DNA from: CAVVWJ01 sp964475685
GTDB taxonomy: Bacteria; Gemmatimonadota; Gemmatimonadetes; Gemmatimonadales; GWC2-71-9
Length of the DNA: 37,835 nucleotides
Reading direction: 5' to 3'
Assembly (NCBI GenBank): GCA_964475685.1
Contig: CAYYXP010000143.1
Span: forward strand, 1-37,835
Positions 24,092 to 32,400 of this stretch are shown here, one piece after another. The notes under the pieces are model-generated. The model was not told the origin of the DNA. It did not search any database and saw only the letters and a program-made list of their open reading frames with translations. The translations under genes and the position numbers were made by a program. Within the stretch, counting starts at the first letter, position 1. Each line of letters starts with the position of its first letter.

Positions 24092-24919
24092 TCAGGGACG
24101 CAACATCTTGAATACCTCGTCCGCGAAGAGGCCGAGGAGGCCGGGGCGCCGGCCGGGAAGTTGGTGTTCGGGACGGGTGGCGCCGTACTCCAGGTAGTCG
24201 AGTGCGCGCTCCAGTCCGAGCTGGATGCGCTCGCGGGCGCTTCGATAACGCCGCGCCGTGGTATACCCGACGGCGATCCCCACCGGCGCGACCGCGAGCG
24301 CCACAGGAAGAATCGCCCCCAGGACCACCAGCATGCCGGAGACGGCTACGCCGGAGGCGGCCATGGCCGCTCCCCCGCCCACGAGCCCGGCGCGAGCCCG
24401 CCGGGCGGTGGCGGTCAGCGCCACATGCGACCTCCCCGTCCCGAGAGGAAGAATCGTGGCCGAGACGGTATCGGCCCGGGACAGCATGAACGGACGGTTG
24501 CTGCGGATCGCGGAGCTCGAGCGGCGGACGGCGGCGGCGAAGCCACCCATCGGCTCCCACGCGATTCGGCCCGGTTGCTGCCGCTGCACGCGGAAGAGCT
24601 CGTTCCGGTCCATCCAGCCGAGGAGCGAGCGCTCGGCCTGCTCCACCGTGCCGGGAACCGCGCGCTGCGCCATGACGGAGGCTGGTCCCGCGACGCGCGC
24701 CCACGGCCCGGCGGGCTCGACGTCGCCGCGAACCCGTTCCTCGAGCAGCGCCTGCTGCAGGTAGCGGTCGGGAATCCCGACTTCCCGCCCGAGGGCGAGC
24801 ACGTCGTCGGGTGAGAGCGCGTGCCCGATATCGTGCTCCGCGGCCTGAAGCTCCGCCGCGCGCTGGAGGATCCGTTCGAGCGCCGGGCGATCAATGCCGG
24901 CGGGCGTCCCGTCCGGCAT
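24092..24919 (-). CDS. Hypothetical protein with two membrane helices
   Basis: I do not recognise a named family. The 275-residue protein has an N-terminal helical region (LERILQRAAELQAAEH, followed by SPDDVLALGREVGIPDRYLQ) that resembles a small DNA- or protein-binding helix pair. A beta-rich middle follows (FMLSRADTVSATILPLG). Two closely spaced membrane helices lie at about 180-225 (LVGGGAAMAASGVAVSG and LVVLGAILPVALAVAPVGIAV), then a basic cytoplasmic end. It is one base away from the slipin gene and 14 bases before the dehydrogenase gene, all on the same strand, so it probably works at the membrane with the slipin. Confidence 0.6.
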   Translation of the reverse strand: MPDGTPAGIDRPALERILQRAAELQAAEHDIGHALSPDDVLALGREVGIPDRYLQQALLEERVRGDVEPAGPWARVAGPASVMAQRAVPGTVEQAERSLLGWMDRNELFRVQRQQPGRIAWEPMGGFAAAVRRSSSAIRSNRPFMLSRADTVSATILPLGTGRSHVALTATARRARAGLVGGGAAMAASGVAVSGMLVVLGAILPVALAVAPVGIAVGYTTARRYRSARERIQLGLERALDYLEYGATRPEHQLPGRRPGLLGLFADEVFKMLRP

Positions 24920-24920
24920 T

Positions 24921-25778
24921 CTATTCCTCGCGGCTTGATTGCGCGGAGCCGAGCCGGAGCTGGGCCATCAGGTCGGCAAGGTCGCCCGAGGAGAGCGCCC
25001 GAGGCGGCGGCTCAGATGCGGCCGCGACCGGAGCCGGCGTGGGCGCCTGGAGGAAAGGCCGGAAAAGGTCGATCGGAATGGGGAAGATGGTGGTCGAGTT
25101 GTTCTCCGAAGCGATCTCGGCCAGGGTCTGCAGGTACCGGAGCTGGATTGCGGCCGGCTCCACGGCGAGGGTCCGCGCGGCCTGGGACAGCGCCTCCGAG
25201 GCCTGCAACTCGCCCTGTGCCGCGATCACCTTGGCACGGCGCTCCCGCTCGGCCTCCGCCTGCCGCGCCATCGCCCGCTTCATCTGGTCGGGGAGGTCCA
25301 CGTCCTTCACCTCGACGGCGGACACGTCGATGCCCCAGGGATCGGTGCGCTCGTCGATGATCTTCTTGAGGACGGCGTTGATCTTCTCCCGCGCCGACAG
25401 CAGCTCGTCGAGCTCCACCTCGCCGAGGACGGAGCGGAGCGTCGTCTGGGCCAGCTGGCTGGTGGCGTAGAGGTAATCCTCGATCTCGATGATCGCCTTG
25501 GCGGGGTCGGCCACCCGCATGTAGAGGACGGCATTCACCTTGACCGAGACGTTGTCCCGCGTGATGACGTCCTGGGGCGGAATGTCCAGGGCGACGATCC
25601 GCAGCGACACCCGCTTCTGGTTGGAGAACCCCGCGGGGAGGAAGATGAGGCCGGGGCCCTTGGTGCCCCAGTAGCGGCCCAGGAAGAAGGCGACCCCGCG
25701 CTCGTACTGGCGCACGACGCGCAGGCTCAGGAAGCAGTAGACGACCGCGACGGCCACCGCCGGCATCAACAGATCCAT
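24921..25778 (-). CDS. Slipin / SPFH (band 7) membrane protein
   Basis: The 285-residue protein is a stomatin-like slipin. One N-terminal membrane segment (LLMPAVAVAVVYCFLSL) precedes an SPFH domain at about 25-200: VVRQYERGVAFFLGRY, KGPGLIFLPAG, VITRDNVSVKVNAVLYMRV and TLRSVLGEVELDELLSAR. A coiled-coil helix follows (RQAEAERERRAKVIAAQGEL). SPFH proteins oligomerise at the inner membrane and often regulate a membrane protease encoded next to them (NfeD/ClpP class). Here no such protease is present; the neighbour is an uncharacterised two-helix protein. The ATG at 25778 is preferred over a GTG at 25784 because GAGGTG lies just upstream. Confidence 0.9.
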   Translation of the reverse strand: MDLLMPAVAVAVVYCFLSLRVVRQYERGVAFFLGRYWGTKGPGLIFLPAGFSNQKRVSLRIVALDIPPQDVITRDNVSVKVNAVLYMRVADPAKAIIEIEDYLYATSQLAQTTLRSVLGEVELDELLSAREKINAVLKKIIDERTDPWGIDVSAVEVKDVDLPDQMKRAMARQAEAERERRAKVIAAQGELQASEALSQAARTLAVEPAAIQLRYLQTLAEIASENNSTTIFPIPIDLFRPFLQAPTPAPVAAASEPPPRALSSGDLADLMAQLRLGSAQSSREE

Positions 25779-25785
25779 GATCACC

Positions 25786-26985
25786 TCAAGACGGAAAGGC
25801 CTCGACGACTACGGCGGCGCCCTGTCCGCCGCCGATACAGGCGGCGCCGAGGCCGTATCGGCCGCCCGTGCGCCTGAGCGCGTGCAGAAGGTGGAGCGTC
25901 AGCCGCGCGCCGCTCGCCCCGAGCGGGTGCCCCAGGGCCACGGCGCCGCCATCGATGTTGGTGCGCTCCCGGTCGAGGCCGAGCTCCTTCTCGACGGCCA
26001 GGTACTGCGCCGCGAACGCCTCGTTGATCTCGACGAGGTCCATCTGGTCGAGCGAGAGACCGGCGGAGGCGAGCGCGCGCCGGGAGGCGGGCACCGGCCC
26101 GATGCCCATGATCGTGGGGTCCACGCCCGCAGTCGCCCACGCCACGAGGCGGCCCAGCGGGCGCAATTTCCGGGACGAGGCGAACTCCCCGCCGGCCACG
26201 ACGAGCGCCGCCGCCCCGTCGCAGATTCCCGAGGCGTTGCCGGCGGTGACGACGCCGTCCTTTCTGAAGTATGGCGCAAGCTTCGCGAGCGCTTCGGGCG
26301 TGGTTCCGGGCCTCATGTGCTCGTCGGCGGCCCAAGGGTCGGTCTGGCGGGTCTTTCGGTTCTCCAGCCGCACCGGCACCACTTCCTCCGCGAACACGCC
26401 GGCATCCCAGGCGGCCTTGGCCCTCGCCTGGCTCTGCGCCGCGAAGCAGTCCACCGCTTCGCGCTCGATTCCGTACTGCGCGGCCAGCTTCTCGGCGGTC
26501 TCCGCCATCGAGAGGCCGCAGTTGGCGTCGCGGAGCGACTCCCAGAGGGTGTCTTCGAGCGGTGCCGCGGGCCCGAGCCTGAGTCCCCACCGGGCGCCGC
26601 GTACCACGTGCGGGGCCTGGCTCATGGATTCGGTGCCCCCGGCGAGCACCACTCGCGAGGTCCCGAGCAGGATCTGCTGCGCGGCCTGGATCACCGCCTC
26701 GAAGCCGGAGCCGCAGAGCCGGTTCACCGTGAGCGCCGGCGTTTCAACGGGAACGCCGGCCTTGAGTCCGATGTGCCGTGCCAGGTACGGCGCGTCGGCT
26801 GAGGTCTGCAGGACGTTTCCGAAGACGACGTGGTCGACCGATCCGGATTCCACCCCGGCCCGATCCAGAGCTCCGCGCCCCGCGATGGAGCCGAGCTCGG
26901 TGGCTGACAGGTCCTTGAGGGCGCCGCCGAAGGCGCCGAAACCGGTGCGGACACCCGACAAGAAGACGACGGAGGATTCGCCCAT
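25786..26985 (-). CDS. Thiolase (acetyl-CoA acetyltransferase)
   Basis: The 399-residue protein is a thiolase. The acylated Cys is Cys91 (NRLCGSGFEAV), the active-site His is in GGAVALGHPLGASGAR, and the second catalytic Cys is in ACIGGGQGAA. The substrate could be acetyl-CoA (biosynthetic, toward acetoacetyl-CoA) or longer acyl-CoA; the operon dehydrogenase at 23181-24077 suits C4 chemistry. No polyhydroxybutyrate synthase is seen. Its ATG shares a base with the stop of glgC (TGATG), indicating coupling; a longer upstream frame to 27150 lies inside glgC and was rejected. Confidence 0.92.
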   Translation of the reverse strand: MGESSVVFLSGVRTGFGAFGGALKDLSATELGSIAGRGALDRAGVESGSVDHVVFGNVLQTSADAPYLARHIGLKAGVPVETPALTVNRLCGSGFEAVIQAAQQILLGTSRVVLAGGTESMSQAPHVVRGARWGLRLGPAAPLEDTLWESLRDANCGLSMAETAEKLAAQYGIEREAVDCFAAQSQARAKAAWDAGVFAEEVVPVRLENRKTRQTDPWAADEHMRPGTTPEALAKLAPYFRKDGVVTAGNASGICDGAAALVVAGGEFASSRKLRPLGRLVAWATAGVDPTIMGIGPVPASRRALASAGLSLDQMDLVEINEAFAAQYLAVEKELGLDRERTNIDGGAVALGHPLGASGARLTLHLLHALRRTGGRYGLGAACIGGGQGAAVVVEAFPS

Positions 26986-28241
26986 CAGATCACCGTCCCG
27001 CTCGGCACCACGCCGTTCTTGGGGATGATCACGATCCCGTCGCGGATGTAGTAGTTGGGCCCGTCGAAATCGGCGGGTTTCCCGGCAGGGGAAATGCGGA
27101 CGTCGTCGCCGATGCGGGCGTTCTTGTCCACGATCGTCTGCTCGATCCAAGTGCCGTGTCCGATCCCCATCGGGGGCGCCCCGATCGGGGAGATCCGGTT
27201 GGGTGTTTCGTAAAAATCCTGGCCCATCACGAGGGCGTCGCGCAGTGTCGACCCGGCCTCGATCCGGCTCCGGACGCCCAGCAGGGAATGCTCGATGTCG
27301 GCGTCATTGATGATGCAGCCATCGGAGATGATCGACCGCTCTATCCGGCTCTTGATGATCTTGGTGGCCGGCAGAAAGCGCGCGTGGGTGAAGATGGGCG
27401 CCGCGGCGTCGTAGAAGTTGAAGCGGGGCAGCGGTTCGCAGAGGTCGAGATTGGCCTCATAGAAGGATCGGATGGTCCCGATGTCTTCCCAGTATCCCCG
27501 GTGGCGGAAGGCGTAGACCCGACGCTCCTCGATCAGCTTCGGGATCACGTGCTTGCCGAAGTCGGCCTCGTTGCCCACCAGCGCGGCGGCGAGCACGTCG
27601 CGCTCGAAGACGTAGATGCCCATCGAGGCGGGAAGATCGTCGGGATGCCCGCGCAGCGAGGCGAGCACCGCCGGATCCCTGGGCTTCTCCACGAATCGGG
27701 TGATCCGCCCGTCGTCCGACACCTCCATGATGCCGAACGCTCTCGCCGCCTCGGCGCGCACCGGGGTCGTCGCCACGGTCACCTCGGCGCCGGTGGCGAC
27801 GTGCTGCTCGATGACGCTCCGGAAGTCCATCTGGTAGAGCTGATCGCCCGAGAGGATCAGCACCAGGCGGTGGGGATAGGAATCCAGGTGAAGCAGGTTC
27901 TGGCGAACCGCGTCGGCGGTGCCCTGGTACCAGTCCATCCGGTCCGGCCGCTGCTCCGCCGCCAGGATTTCGACGAACCCGGGCGAGAAGGTGTCGAAGC
28001 GGTAGCTCTCCTGGATGTGCCGGTGTAGCGATCCGCTGTTGAACTGGGTGAGGAGGAAGATCCGGCGGAGATCGGAGTTGAGGCAGTTGCTGATCGGGAT
28101 GTCCACCAGCCGGTACTTGCCTGCGAGCGGAACGGCGGGCTTGGAGCGATCCTTGGTGAGTGGAAAGAGCCGGGTTCCCGCCCCTCCTCCCATGATCACG
28201 GCGACTACATCGTGCGGGCGTACGGAAACGTTCCAGGACAC
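26985..28241 (-). CDS. glgC: Glucose-1-phosphate adenylyltransferase
   Basis: The protein of about 418 residues makes ADP-glucose for glycogen from ATP and glucose-1-phosphate. Visible motifs are MGGGAGTRLFPLT near the start with SKPAVPLAGKYRLVDIP, YQGTADAVRQNL, LILSGDQLYQMD, RFVEKP, the GYWEDIGTI motif, and a C-terminal left-handed beta-helix. GlgC is normally allosteric, and the N-terminal Arg-rich loop needed for that is present in part. A GTG at 28241 gives a normal-length N-terminus; no start has a convincing ribosome site, and a start at 28361 would run into the zinc-ribbon gene. It is followed by thiolase with a one-base overlap. Other glycogen genes are not in the window. Confidence 0.9.
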   Translation of the reverse strand: MSWNVSVRPHDVVAVIMGGGAGTRLFPLTKDRSKPAVPLAGKYRLVDIPISNCLNSDLRRIFLLTQFNSGSLHRHIQESYRFDTFSPGFVEILAAEQRPDRMDWYQGTADAVRQNLLHLDSYPHRLVLILSGDQLYQMDFRSVIEQHVATGAEVTVATTPVRAEAARAFGIMEVSDDGRITRFVEKPRDPAVLASLRGHPDDLPASMGIYVFERDVLAAALVGNEADFGKHVIPKLIEERRVYAFRHRGYWEDIGTIRSFYEANLDLCEPLPRFNFYDAAAPIFTHARFLPATKIIKSRIERSIISDGCIINDADIEHSLLGVRSRIEAGSTLRDALVMGQDFYETPNRISPIGAPPMGIGHGTWIEQTIVDKNARIGDDVRISPAGKPADFDGPNYYIRDGIVIIPKNGVVPSGTVI

Positions 28242-28302
28242 TGCGGGATCCGGGGTGGCGGGTGCCTGAAGAATAACGCCAGCCCGGATGCTTCGCCGGG
28301 CC

Positions 28303-28935
28303 CTAGCTGCTCCTGAGCACCCGCCCGCAGCTGACGCAATGCCGCCACCCGGGCTCGACATCGGCGTGACATTCGGGGCACATATGGGCGACCTGGCTCT
28401 GCCCGCAATGGGGGCAGAAATTCACCGGGCGGCCGGGGAGGCCCGCACCGCAGGAAACGCACTGGGAGCCGGCGTTTTCCTCGACCTCGATCGGCCCCTC
28501 GATGAGCTCCACGACGGGCTCCTCGACGGGCTCCTCGGTCGGGGGAGGCGGCGCGGAGGGCGGCGCCGGCGCGTCGAGCGTCTCCGAAGGTGCGAGGAGG
28601 GCATGCTCCACCCATTCGGGGTGCAGCGTCAACGATACGTTCTCGAAGCGGTGGATGATCTCCAGGTCGGGGTGGGCGCTCCGGGCCTCGTTCTCGAACT
28701 TCTGCCGCACCTCTTCCGGATCGGTGAGGATGAAGCCCCCCTCTCCGGCGCAGAGGCGCAGGAGCACCAACTCGTATTCCTCGCTCGTCTCGACCTGGAG
28801 CGCGCGGCGGTTTCTGCGATAGGGAACGATGGACGAGGGGATGTCGGCGAGCGGCAGCGGGAGGCGCAAGCGGCCGGGGTCCGTCGCCGCCAGGTTGGAG
28901 ACGATCCTGCGAAAGAAGCGCTCGAGGTCGGTCAA
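28303..28935 (-). CDS. Double zinc-ribbon protein
   Basis: The 210-residue protein has an N-terminal domain of about 120 residues with a helix-strand pattern (LERFFRRIVSNLAAT, LHPEWVEHALLAP). A Pro/Glu-rich linker (PPSAPPPPTEEPVEEPVVEL) leads to two zinc ribbons at the end: CVSCGAGLPGRP...FCPHCG and CPECHADVEPGWRHCVSCG. The first half resembles a DUF3662/FHA-type N-terminal domain in general feel, but I cannot claim homology. The start is a TTG at 28935 supported by GAGG five bases upstream. It lies 61 bases upstream of glgC. The ribbons probably mediate protein contact; no DNA-binding or catalytic motif is obvious. Confidence 0.7.
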   Translation of the reverse strand: MTDLERFFRRIVSNLAATDPGRLRLPLPLADIPSSIVPYRRNRRALQVETSEEYELVLLRLCAGEGGFILTDPEEVRQKFENEARSAHPDLEIIHRFENVSLTLHPEWVEHALLAPSETLDAPAPPSAPPPPTEEPVEEPVVELIEGPIEVEENAGSQCVSCGAGLPGRPVNFCPHCGQSQVAHMCPECHADVEPGWRHCVSCGRVLRSS

Positions 28936-29001
28936 TGATGCCTCGGAAGTTGCGGCCAGTCAGGCAGGTTAGGAGTCGTCTCCTGCGGTGTCAAGGAAGG
29001 G

Positions 29002-29649
29002 CTACGGTGCGTCCGAGAGCGGGAAGGACTCTCCCGCCATGATCCGGGCCTCCAGGGCCGCGAACGCCGCGTCAGGGTCATAGCCAGCGAACTTCCCCTT
29101 GCCCTGCGCCTCCGAGAGCCACCCATCGAAGCCCGACTCGACGATTCCCTCGGACGTCTTCTGCTCCCGCGCGGCGGTGACGGCGAGGTGGTCGGCATAG
29201 ATGTTCTTGGGATGGTCCCGGTGCCCCCGGACCCAGGTCCACTGGACGTCGTGCAGCTTCGCCGATTTCACCAGCGTCTGCCACAGCTCCAGGTTCTCGA
29301 TCGGCCCGCCCTTCCTCTTCCACCCGCGCGCCGCCCATCCGGGCACCCACTCGCGCATCCCGCGCACCAGGTACTCCGAATCCGAGACCACCAGGCCGCG
29401 CATCCGCGCTCCCTTGCGGGCCAGGAGCTGGAGCGCGGCGATGCCGCCGCTCAGCGCCATGCGATTGTTGGTGGTGGCGCGGGCGTGGATGAAGAAATCG
29501 CGCCGCATGATCCGGCGGTTGCCGGTTCGCGCCTCGATCAGTCCGCCGCCCCCGCCCGGATTCTCGCCTTCGCGTCCGTTGCCGAGGCAGCTCTCGTCGA
29601 GATGGAGGATGGCGACGGGGGATGGCAGGGCATTGCGGCGAGTGGTCAA
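29002..29649 (-). CDS. RNase HI-like protein with altered active site
   Basis: The 215-residue protein aligns along its length with E. coli RNase HI. It has LDESCLGN near Asp18, TTNNRMALSGGIAAL, SDSEYLVRGM with Asp90, WVRGHRDHP with the flap His, and ADHLA with Asp153. The second catalytic acid (Glu48 in E. coli, in RMELMAAI) is Ala65 here, so the D-E-D-D set is incomplete. An insertion GREGE follows the first motif and could supply a carboxylate. Activity may be reduced or altered. The start is a TTG overlapping the TGA of the upstream 74-codon gene (TTGA), showing coupling. About 50 extra C-terminal residues follow the RNase H fold. Confidence 0.85.
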   Translation of the reverse strand: MTTRRNALPSPVAILHLDESCLGNGREGENPGGGGGLIEARTGNRRIMRRDFFIHARATTNNRMALSGGIAALQLLARKGARMRGLVVSDSEYLVRGMREWVPGWAARGWKRKGGPIENLELWQTLVKSAKLHDVQWTWVRGHRDHPKNIYADHLAVTAAREQKTSEGIVESGFDGWLSEAQGKGKFAGYDPDAAFAALEARIMAGESFPLSDAP

Positions 29650-29870
29650 TCGAGCATCTGCATCGCGTCGATCTCGTCGAGGTTGAAGACGCGCTCCTCG
29701 CCGGTCATCGGCAGGCGTCCCACCAGCACGTCGTGCCGGCCGGCCGACGTGACCTTGATAGCTACCACTATGTATTCGGTGCCACGGCGCATGAGCGCGA
29801 CCCGGCGCCCGTTCCGCGCGGCGTGCTCGAGCTGATCCATGCGTTGGGCGGTCCAGCGGAAGGGAGGCAT
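29646..29870 (-). CDS. Hypothetical 74-residue protein
   Basis: I recognise no family. The small protein has a helix (TAQRMDQLEHAARNG) then beta strands (RVALMRRGTEYIVVAIKV, HDVLVGRLPM) and ends ERVFNLDEIDAMQMLD. The strand-turn-strand and final FNLDEIDAM motif look like the small beta-barrel proteins that read or modulate partner proteins, but this is only a resemblance. It sits nine bases after selD, and its stop overlaps the RNase HI-like start by four bases, so it is a real, translated member of the chain. Confidence 0.6.
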   Translation of the reverse strand: MPPFRWTAQRMDQLEHAARNGRRVALMRRGTEYIVVAIKVTSAGRHDVLVGRLPMTGEERVFNLDEIDAMQMLD

Positions 29871-29879
29871 GGGGGAATA

Positions 29880-30944
29880 CTACAGCGATCGGGTGACGCG
29901 AATCCGGCCCGCAGGCTCCTTTGTCAGCCGGCCGATCGTCACCGCCGCGGGGGTCTCCTCCGCGCGCAGCGCGTCGAGGAGGGCTGCCTCGGTCTCCGGC
30001 GGGACCGCGAGGAGCAGTCCGCCGGAGGTCTGTGCGTCCACACAGAGCAGCCGGTCGGTGGGGGTGAGGTCGTCCGCCCATTCGACCCCGGCGGCCGCCT
30101 CGAGGTTTCTCGCGGTGCCGCCCGGGACGATGCCGCGGGCGGCGAGGTTCCGGGCGTGGTCGAGAATCGGCAGCGCGTCGAAGGCAATCTCCGCCCCCAC
30201 GCCGCTGGCGGCGAGCATGTGCGACAGGTGGCCGAGCAGGCCGAACCCGGTGACGTCGGTGGCCGCGCGGACCCCCGAGGCGAGCGCCGCTCTCGCGGCC
30301 CCTTCGTTGAGCGTGGTCATCGAGCGCACTGCCTCCGCCAGCCCTGACTCGAGCAGCGCGTCGCGCTTGAGCGCCGTCGTGAGGATGCCGGTCCCGAGAG
30401 GCTTGGTGAGCACCAGGAGGTCGCCGGCGCGGGCGCCGCCGTTGGTGAGCATCCGGTCCGGGTGGACCTCGCCGACGACGCACATCCCGTAGAGCGGCTC
30501 GAGCGAATCGATCGAGTGCCCTCCCAGCACGAGACATCGCGCCCGGCTCGCCACCGCGGCCGCCCCCTCGAGCACCCGCCCGAGGAGGTCGAACGGCGCC
30601 TTGTCCCGGGGCCAGCCGACGAGGTTGAGGGCGAAGAGCGGGGTGCCGCCCATGGCGTAGACGTCGCTCAACGCGTTGGTTGCGGCGATCGCCCCCCAGG
30701 TGGCGGCGTCATCCACGATGGGGGTGAAGAAATCCACGGTGGCCACGAGCGCGCGGGAGTCGGTCATCCGGAAGACCGCCGCATCGTCCCGGGTGGCGGC
30801 ATCCACCAGCACCCTCGCGTCGCTCACCCCCGGCACGTGCCGCAACACCTCGGCCAGCTCCAGGGAGCCGAGCTTGCAGGCGCACCCGGCGCCGTGCGAG
30901 AGCGAGGTGAGCCGGAACCTGTCGGTCTCCCCCGGTCTCGTCAC
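29880..30944 (-). CDS. selD: Selenophosphate synthase
   Basis: The 354-residue protein makes monoselenophosphate from ATP and selenide. The catalytic segment reads SHGAGCACK with Cys21 and Lys24, matching Cys17 and Lys20 of the E. coli enzyme, so this is the Cys form and not a selenoprotein. Further landmarks are RDDAAVFRMTDSRALVATVDF, ATNALSDVYAMGG, LLVLTKPLGTGI and ATDVTGFGLLGHL. The GTG start at 30944 overlaps the TGA of the amidohydrolase gene (GTGA). SelA, SelB, tRNA-Sec and MnmH are not in the window, so whether selenium goes to selenocysteine or selenouridine cannot be told here. Confidence 0.93.
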   Translation of the reverse strand: MTRPGETDRFRLTSLSHGAGCACKLGSLELAEVLRHVPGVSDARVLVDAATRDDAAVFRMTDSRALVATVDFFTPIVDDAATWGAIAATNALSDVYAMGGTPLFALNLVGWPRDKAPFDLLGRVLEGAAAVASRARCLVLGGHSIDSLEPLYGMCVVGEVHPDRMLTNGGARAGDLLVLTKPLGTGILTTALKRDALLESGLAEAVRSMTTLNEGAARAALASGVRAATDVTGFGLLGHLSHMLAASGVGAEIAFDALPILDHARNLAARGIVPGGTARNLEAAAGVEWADDLTPTDRLLCVDAQTSGGLLLAVPPETEAALLDALRAEETPAAVTIGRLTKEPAGRIRVTRSL

Positions 30945-32314
30945 GGCCACGAGGAGCGGAGCGAGTCCGCCGAAAAGAGCCGGCCGCGGACCATGACCTG
31001 CTCGATGGAGAGGGTGTTCTGTATGCGAGACATGGGGTTCCGTGTGAGGATGACGAGGTCGGCCGCGTTCCCGGGGGCGATGAGACCGAGCGAGTCCACG
31101 CCGAGCAGCAGCGCGCCGTTCCGGGTCGCGGCCAGGAGGGCGTTCCGGGGCGCGAGGCCCGCGGCCACGAGGAGCTGCATCTCGCGGTGCTGGCTGTAGC
31201 CCGGGATCAGGAGCTGGTTGGCCGCATCGGTGCCGGCGGCGATGTTGCCTCCGGCCGCCGCGAACAGCCGGAGAAAGAGATCCTGGTTCCGCCGGGCCTG
31301 CCGGAAGGCCTCGAAGTCGGCGGGCTTCCACCCCGCGCGGGCGATCATGTCGGGAACGTTCCAGCGCCGCTGTTCTTCTTCCGGCACGAACCGGAGCATC
31401 GAGTCCTGCAGCGTCGCGGGGTCGTCGAGGCGGCTGAAGGTATCGTGCAGCACGAGCGTCGGGATGACCGCCACCTTCCTGTCGACCAGCGCTTGCGCCA
31501 CGCGCCCCAGCGCCGCTGAATCGAGCGACGACCAGGCCCGCTCGAAGGCGGTCCAGCCGGTGAAGAATCCCTCGCGGTGCGCCGCGTAGAGCGCCGACGG
31601 ATCGACAGAAGCCGCTTCGGGAACGCCGCTCATGTGCTCGATGGAGGAGATTCCGAGGTTGGCGGCCGTCACCGCATCGGTGAGTCCGAGGTGGCCGGTC
31701 ACCGGCACGTTGAACGTGGAGGCCTCGTCGAGCACCGACTGAAGCAGGGCCGGATCCACCCGGGAGTACACCTTGATCAGCTCGACCCCGGCGTTCACCA
31801 GGCGGTCCGCCCATTTCCTGGCCGCCGGGCCATCCGGCGCGGGCAGCGCGTCGGAGTAGGTCGACGGCACGCCGTCGATCATCGCGCCGGCGGAATAGAT
31901 CCGAGGGCCGGCGATCTCGCCGCGATTCACTTCCCCACGAATCCGGAGGATCGTGTCCAGCGTGCCATGGAGGTCGCGAACGGTAGTGACGCCCCAGGCG
32001 AGGTACCGGGGCAGGGCCCACCGGGCCACGTGCGCATGCGCATCGATGAGGCCGGGGATGATCCAGCGCCCCGTGGCGTCCACTTCGGTTGTCCGCCGCG
32101 GCAGCCGGAAATCGGTCCGCACTCCCACGGATTCGATGGTCCCATTCCGGACGACGACCACGGCGTCGCGCAGCGCGGGTCCGCCCGACCCATCGATGAC
32201 GGTGGCCCCGACCAGCGCCGTGCCGTCCGGCGGAAGCGTGCGGCAGCCCGCTGGAAGACAGAGCGCGAGCAGCGCTACGGCACCGCGGGCTGCCCGGGAA
32301 CAGGGGATGTGCAT
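30941..32314 (-). CDS. Exported amidohydrolase lipoprotein (imidazolonepropionase-like)
   Basis: The 457-residue protein has a lipoprotein signal (RAARGAVALLALCLPAGC) followed by an amidohydrolase of the imidazolonepropionase/aryldialkylphosphatase-like group. Metal ligands are the His pair in IDAHAHVARW, a likely Lys/Asp in the middle (ELIKVYSRVD), GHLGLTDAV, IEHMSG, and the late Asp in AGTDAANQLLIPG. The beta-sandwich that flanks the barrel is seen at both ends (GATVIDGSGGPALRDAVVV; NAADLVILTRNPM). It hydrolyses C-N bonds in unknown periplasmic substrates. It starts 87 bases from the divergent GH15 gene and its stop overlaps the selD start. Confidence 0.85.
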   Translation of the reverse strand: MHIPCSRAARGAVALLALCLPAGCRTLPPDGTALVGATVIDGSGGPALRDAVVVVRNGTIESVGVRTDFRLPRRTTEVDATGRWIIPGLIDAHAHVARWALPRYLAWGVTTVRDLHGTLDTILRIRGEVNRGEIAGPRIYSAGAMIDGVPSTYSDALPAPDGPAARKWADRLVNAGVELIKVYSRVDPALLQSVLDEASTFNVPVTGHLGLTDAVTAANLGISSIEHMSGVPEAASVDPSALYAAHREGFFTGWTAFERAWSSLDSAALGRVAQALVDRKVAVIPTLVLHDTFSRLDDPATLQDSMLRFVPEEEQRRWNVPDMIARAGWKPADFEAFRQARRNQDLFLRLFAAAGGNIAAGTDAANQLLIPGYSQHREMQLLVAAGLAPRNALLAATRNGALLLGVDSLGLIAPGNAADLVILTRNPMSRIQNTLSIEQVMVRGRLFSADSLRSSWP

Positions 32315-32388
32315 GCCGAGAGTCGGGGACAGGATGGTGGAAGTGAGCGGGGAAGGGTGGGAGATGCAAGTTCCCCGTGATGCGTCGT

Positions 32389-32394
32389 TATACT
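32389..32394 (+). promoter_or_regulatory. -10 box for a leaderless GH15 transcript
   Basis: TATACT (five of six matches to TATAAT) ends six bases before the ATG at 32401, so transcription would begin at or next to the start codon. The GH15 gene has no ribosome-binding site upstream, which fits leaderless translation. The -35 region is poor (TGCAAG-like at an 18-19 base spacing). Confidence 0.4.
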
Positions 32395-32400
32395 TGGGCG

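Noticed and set aside
23181..24704. 507-codon version of the hydroxyacyl-CoA dehydrogenase
   Set aside because: The extra 200 residues are Arg/Gly-rich out-of-frame translation of the neighbouring membrane-protein gene.
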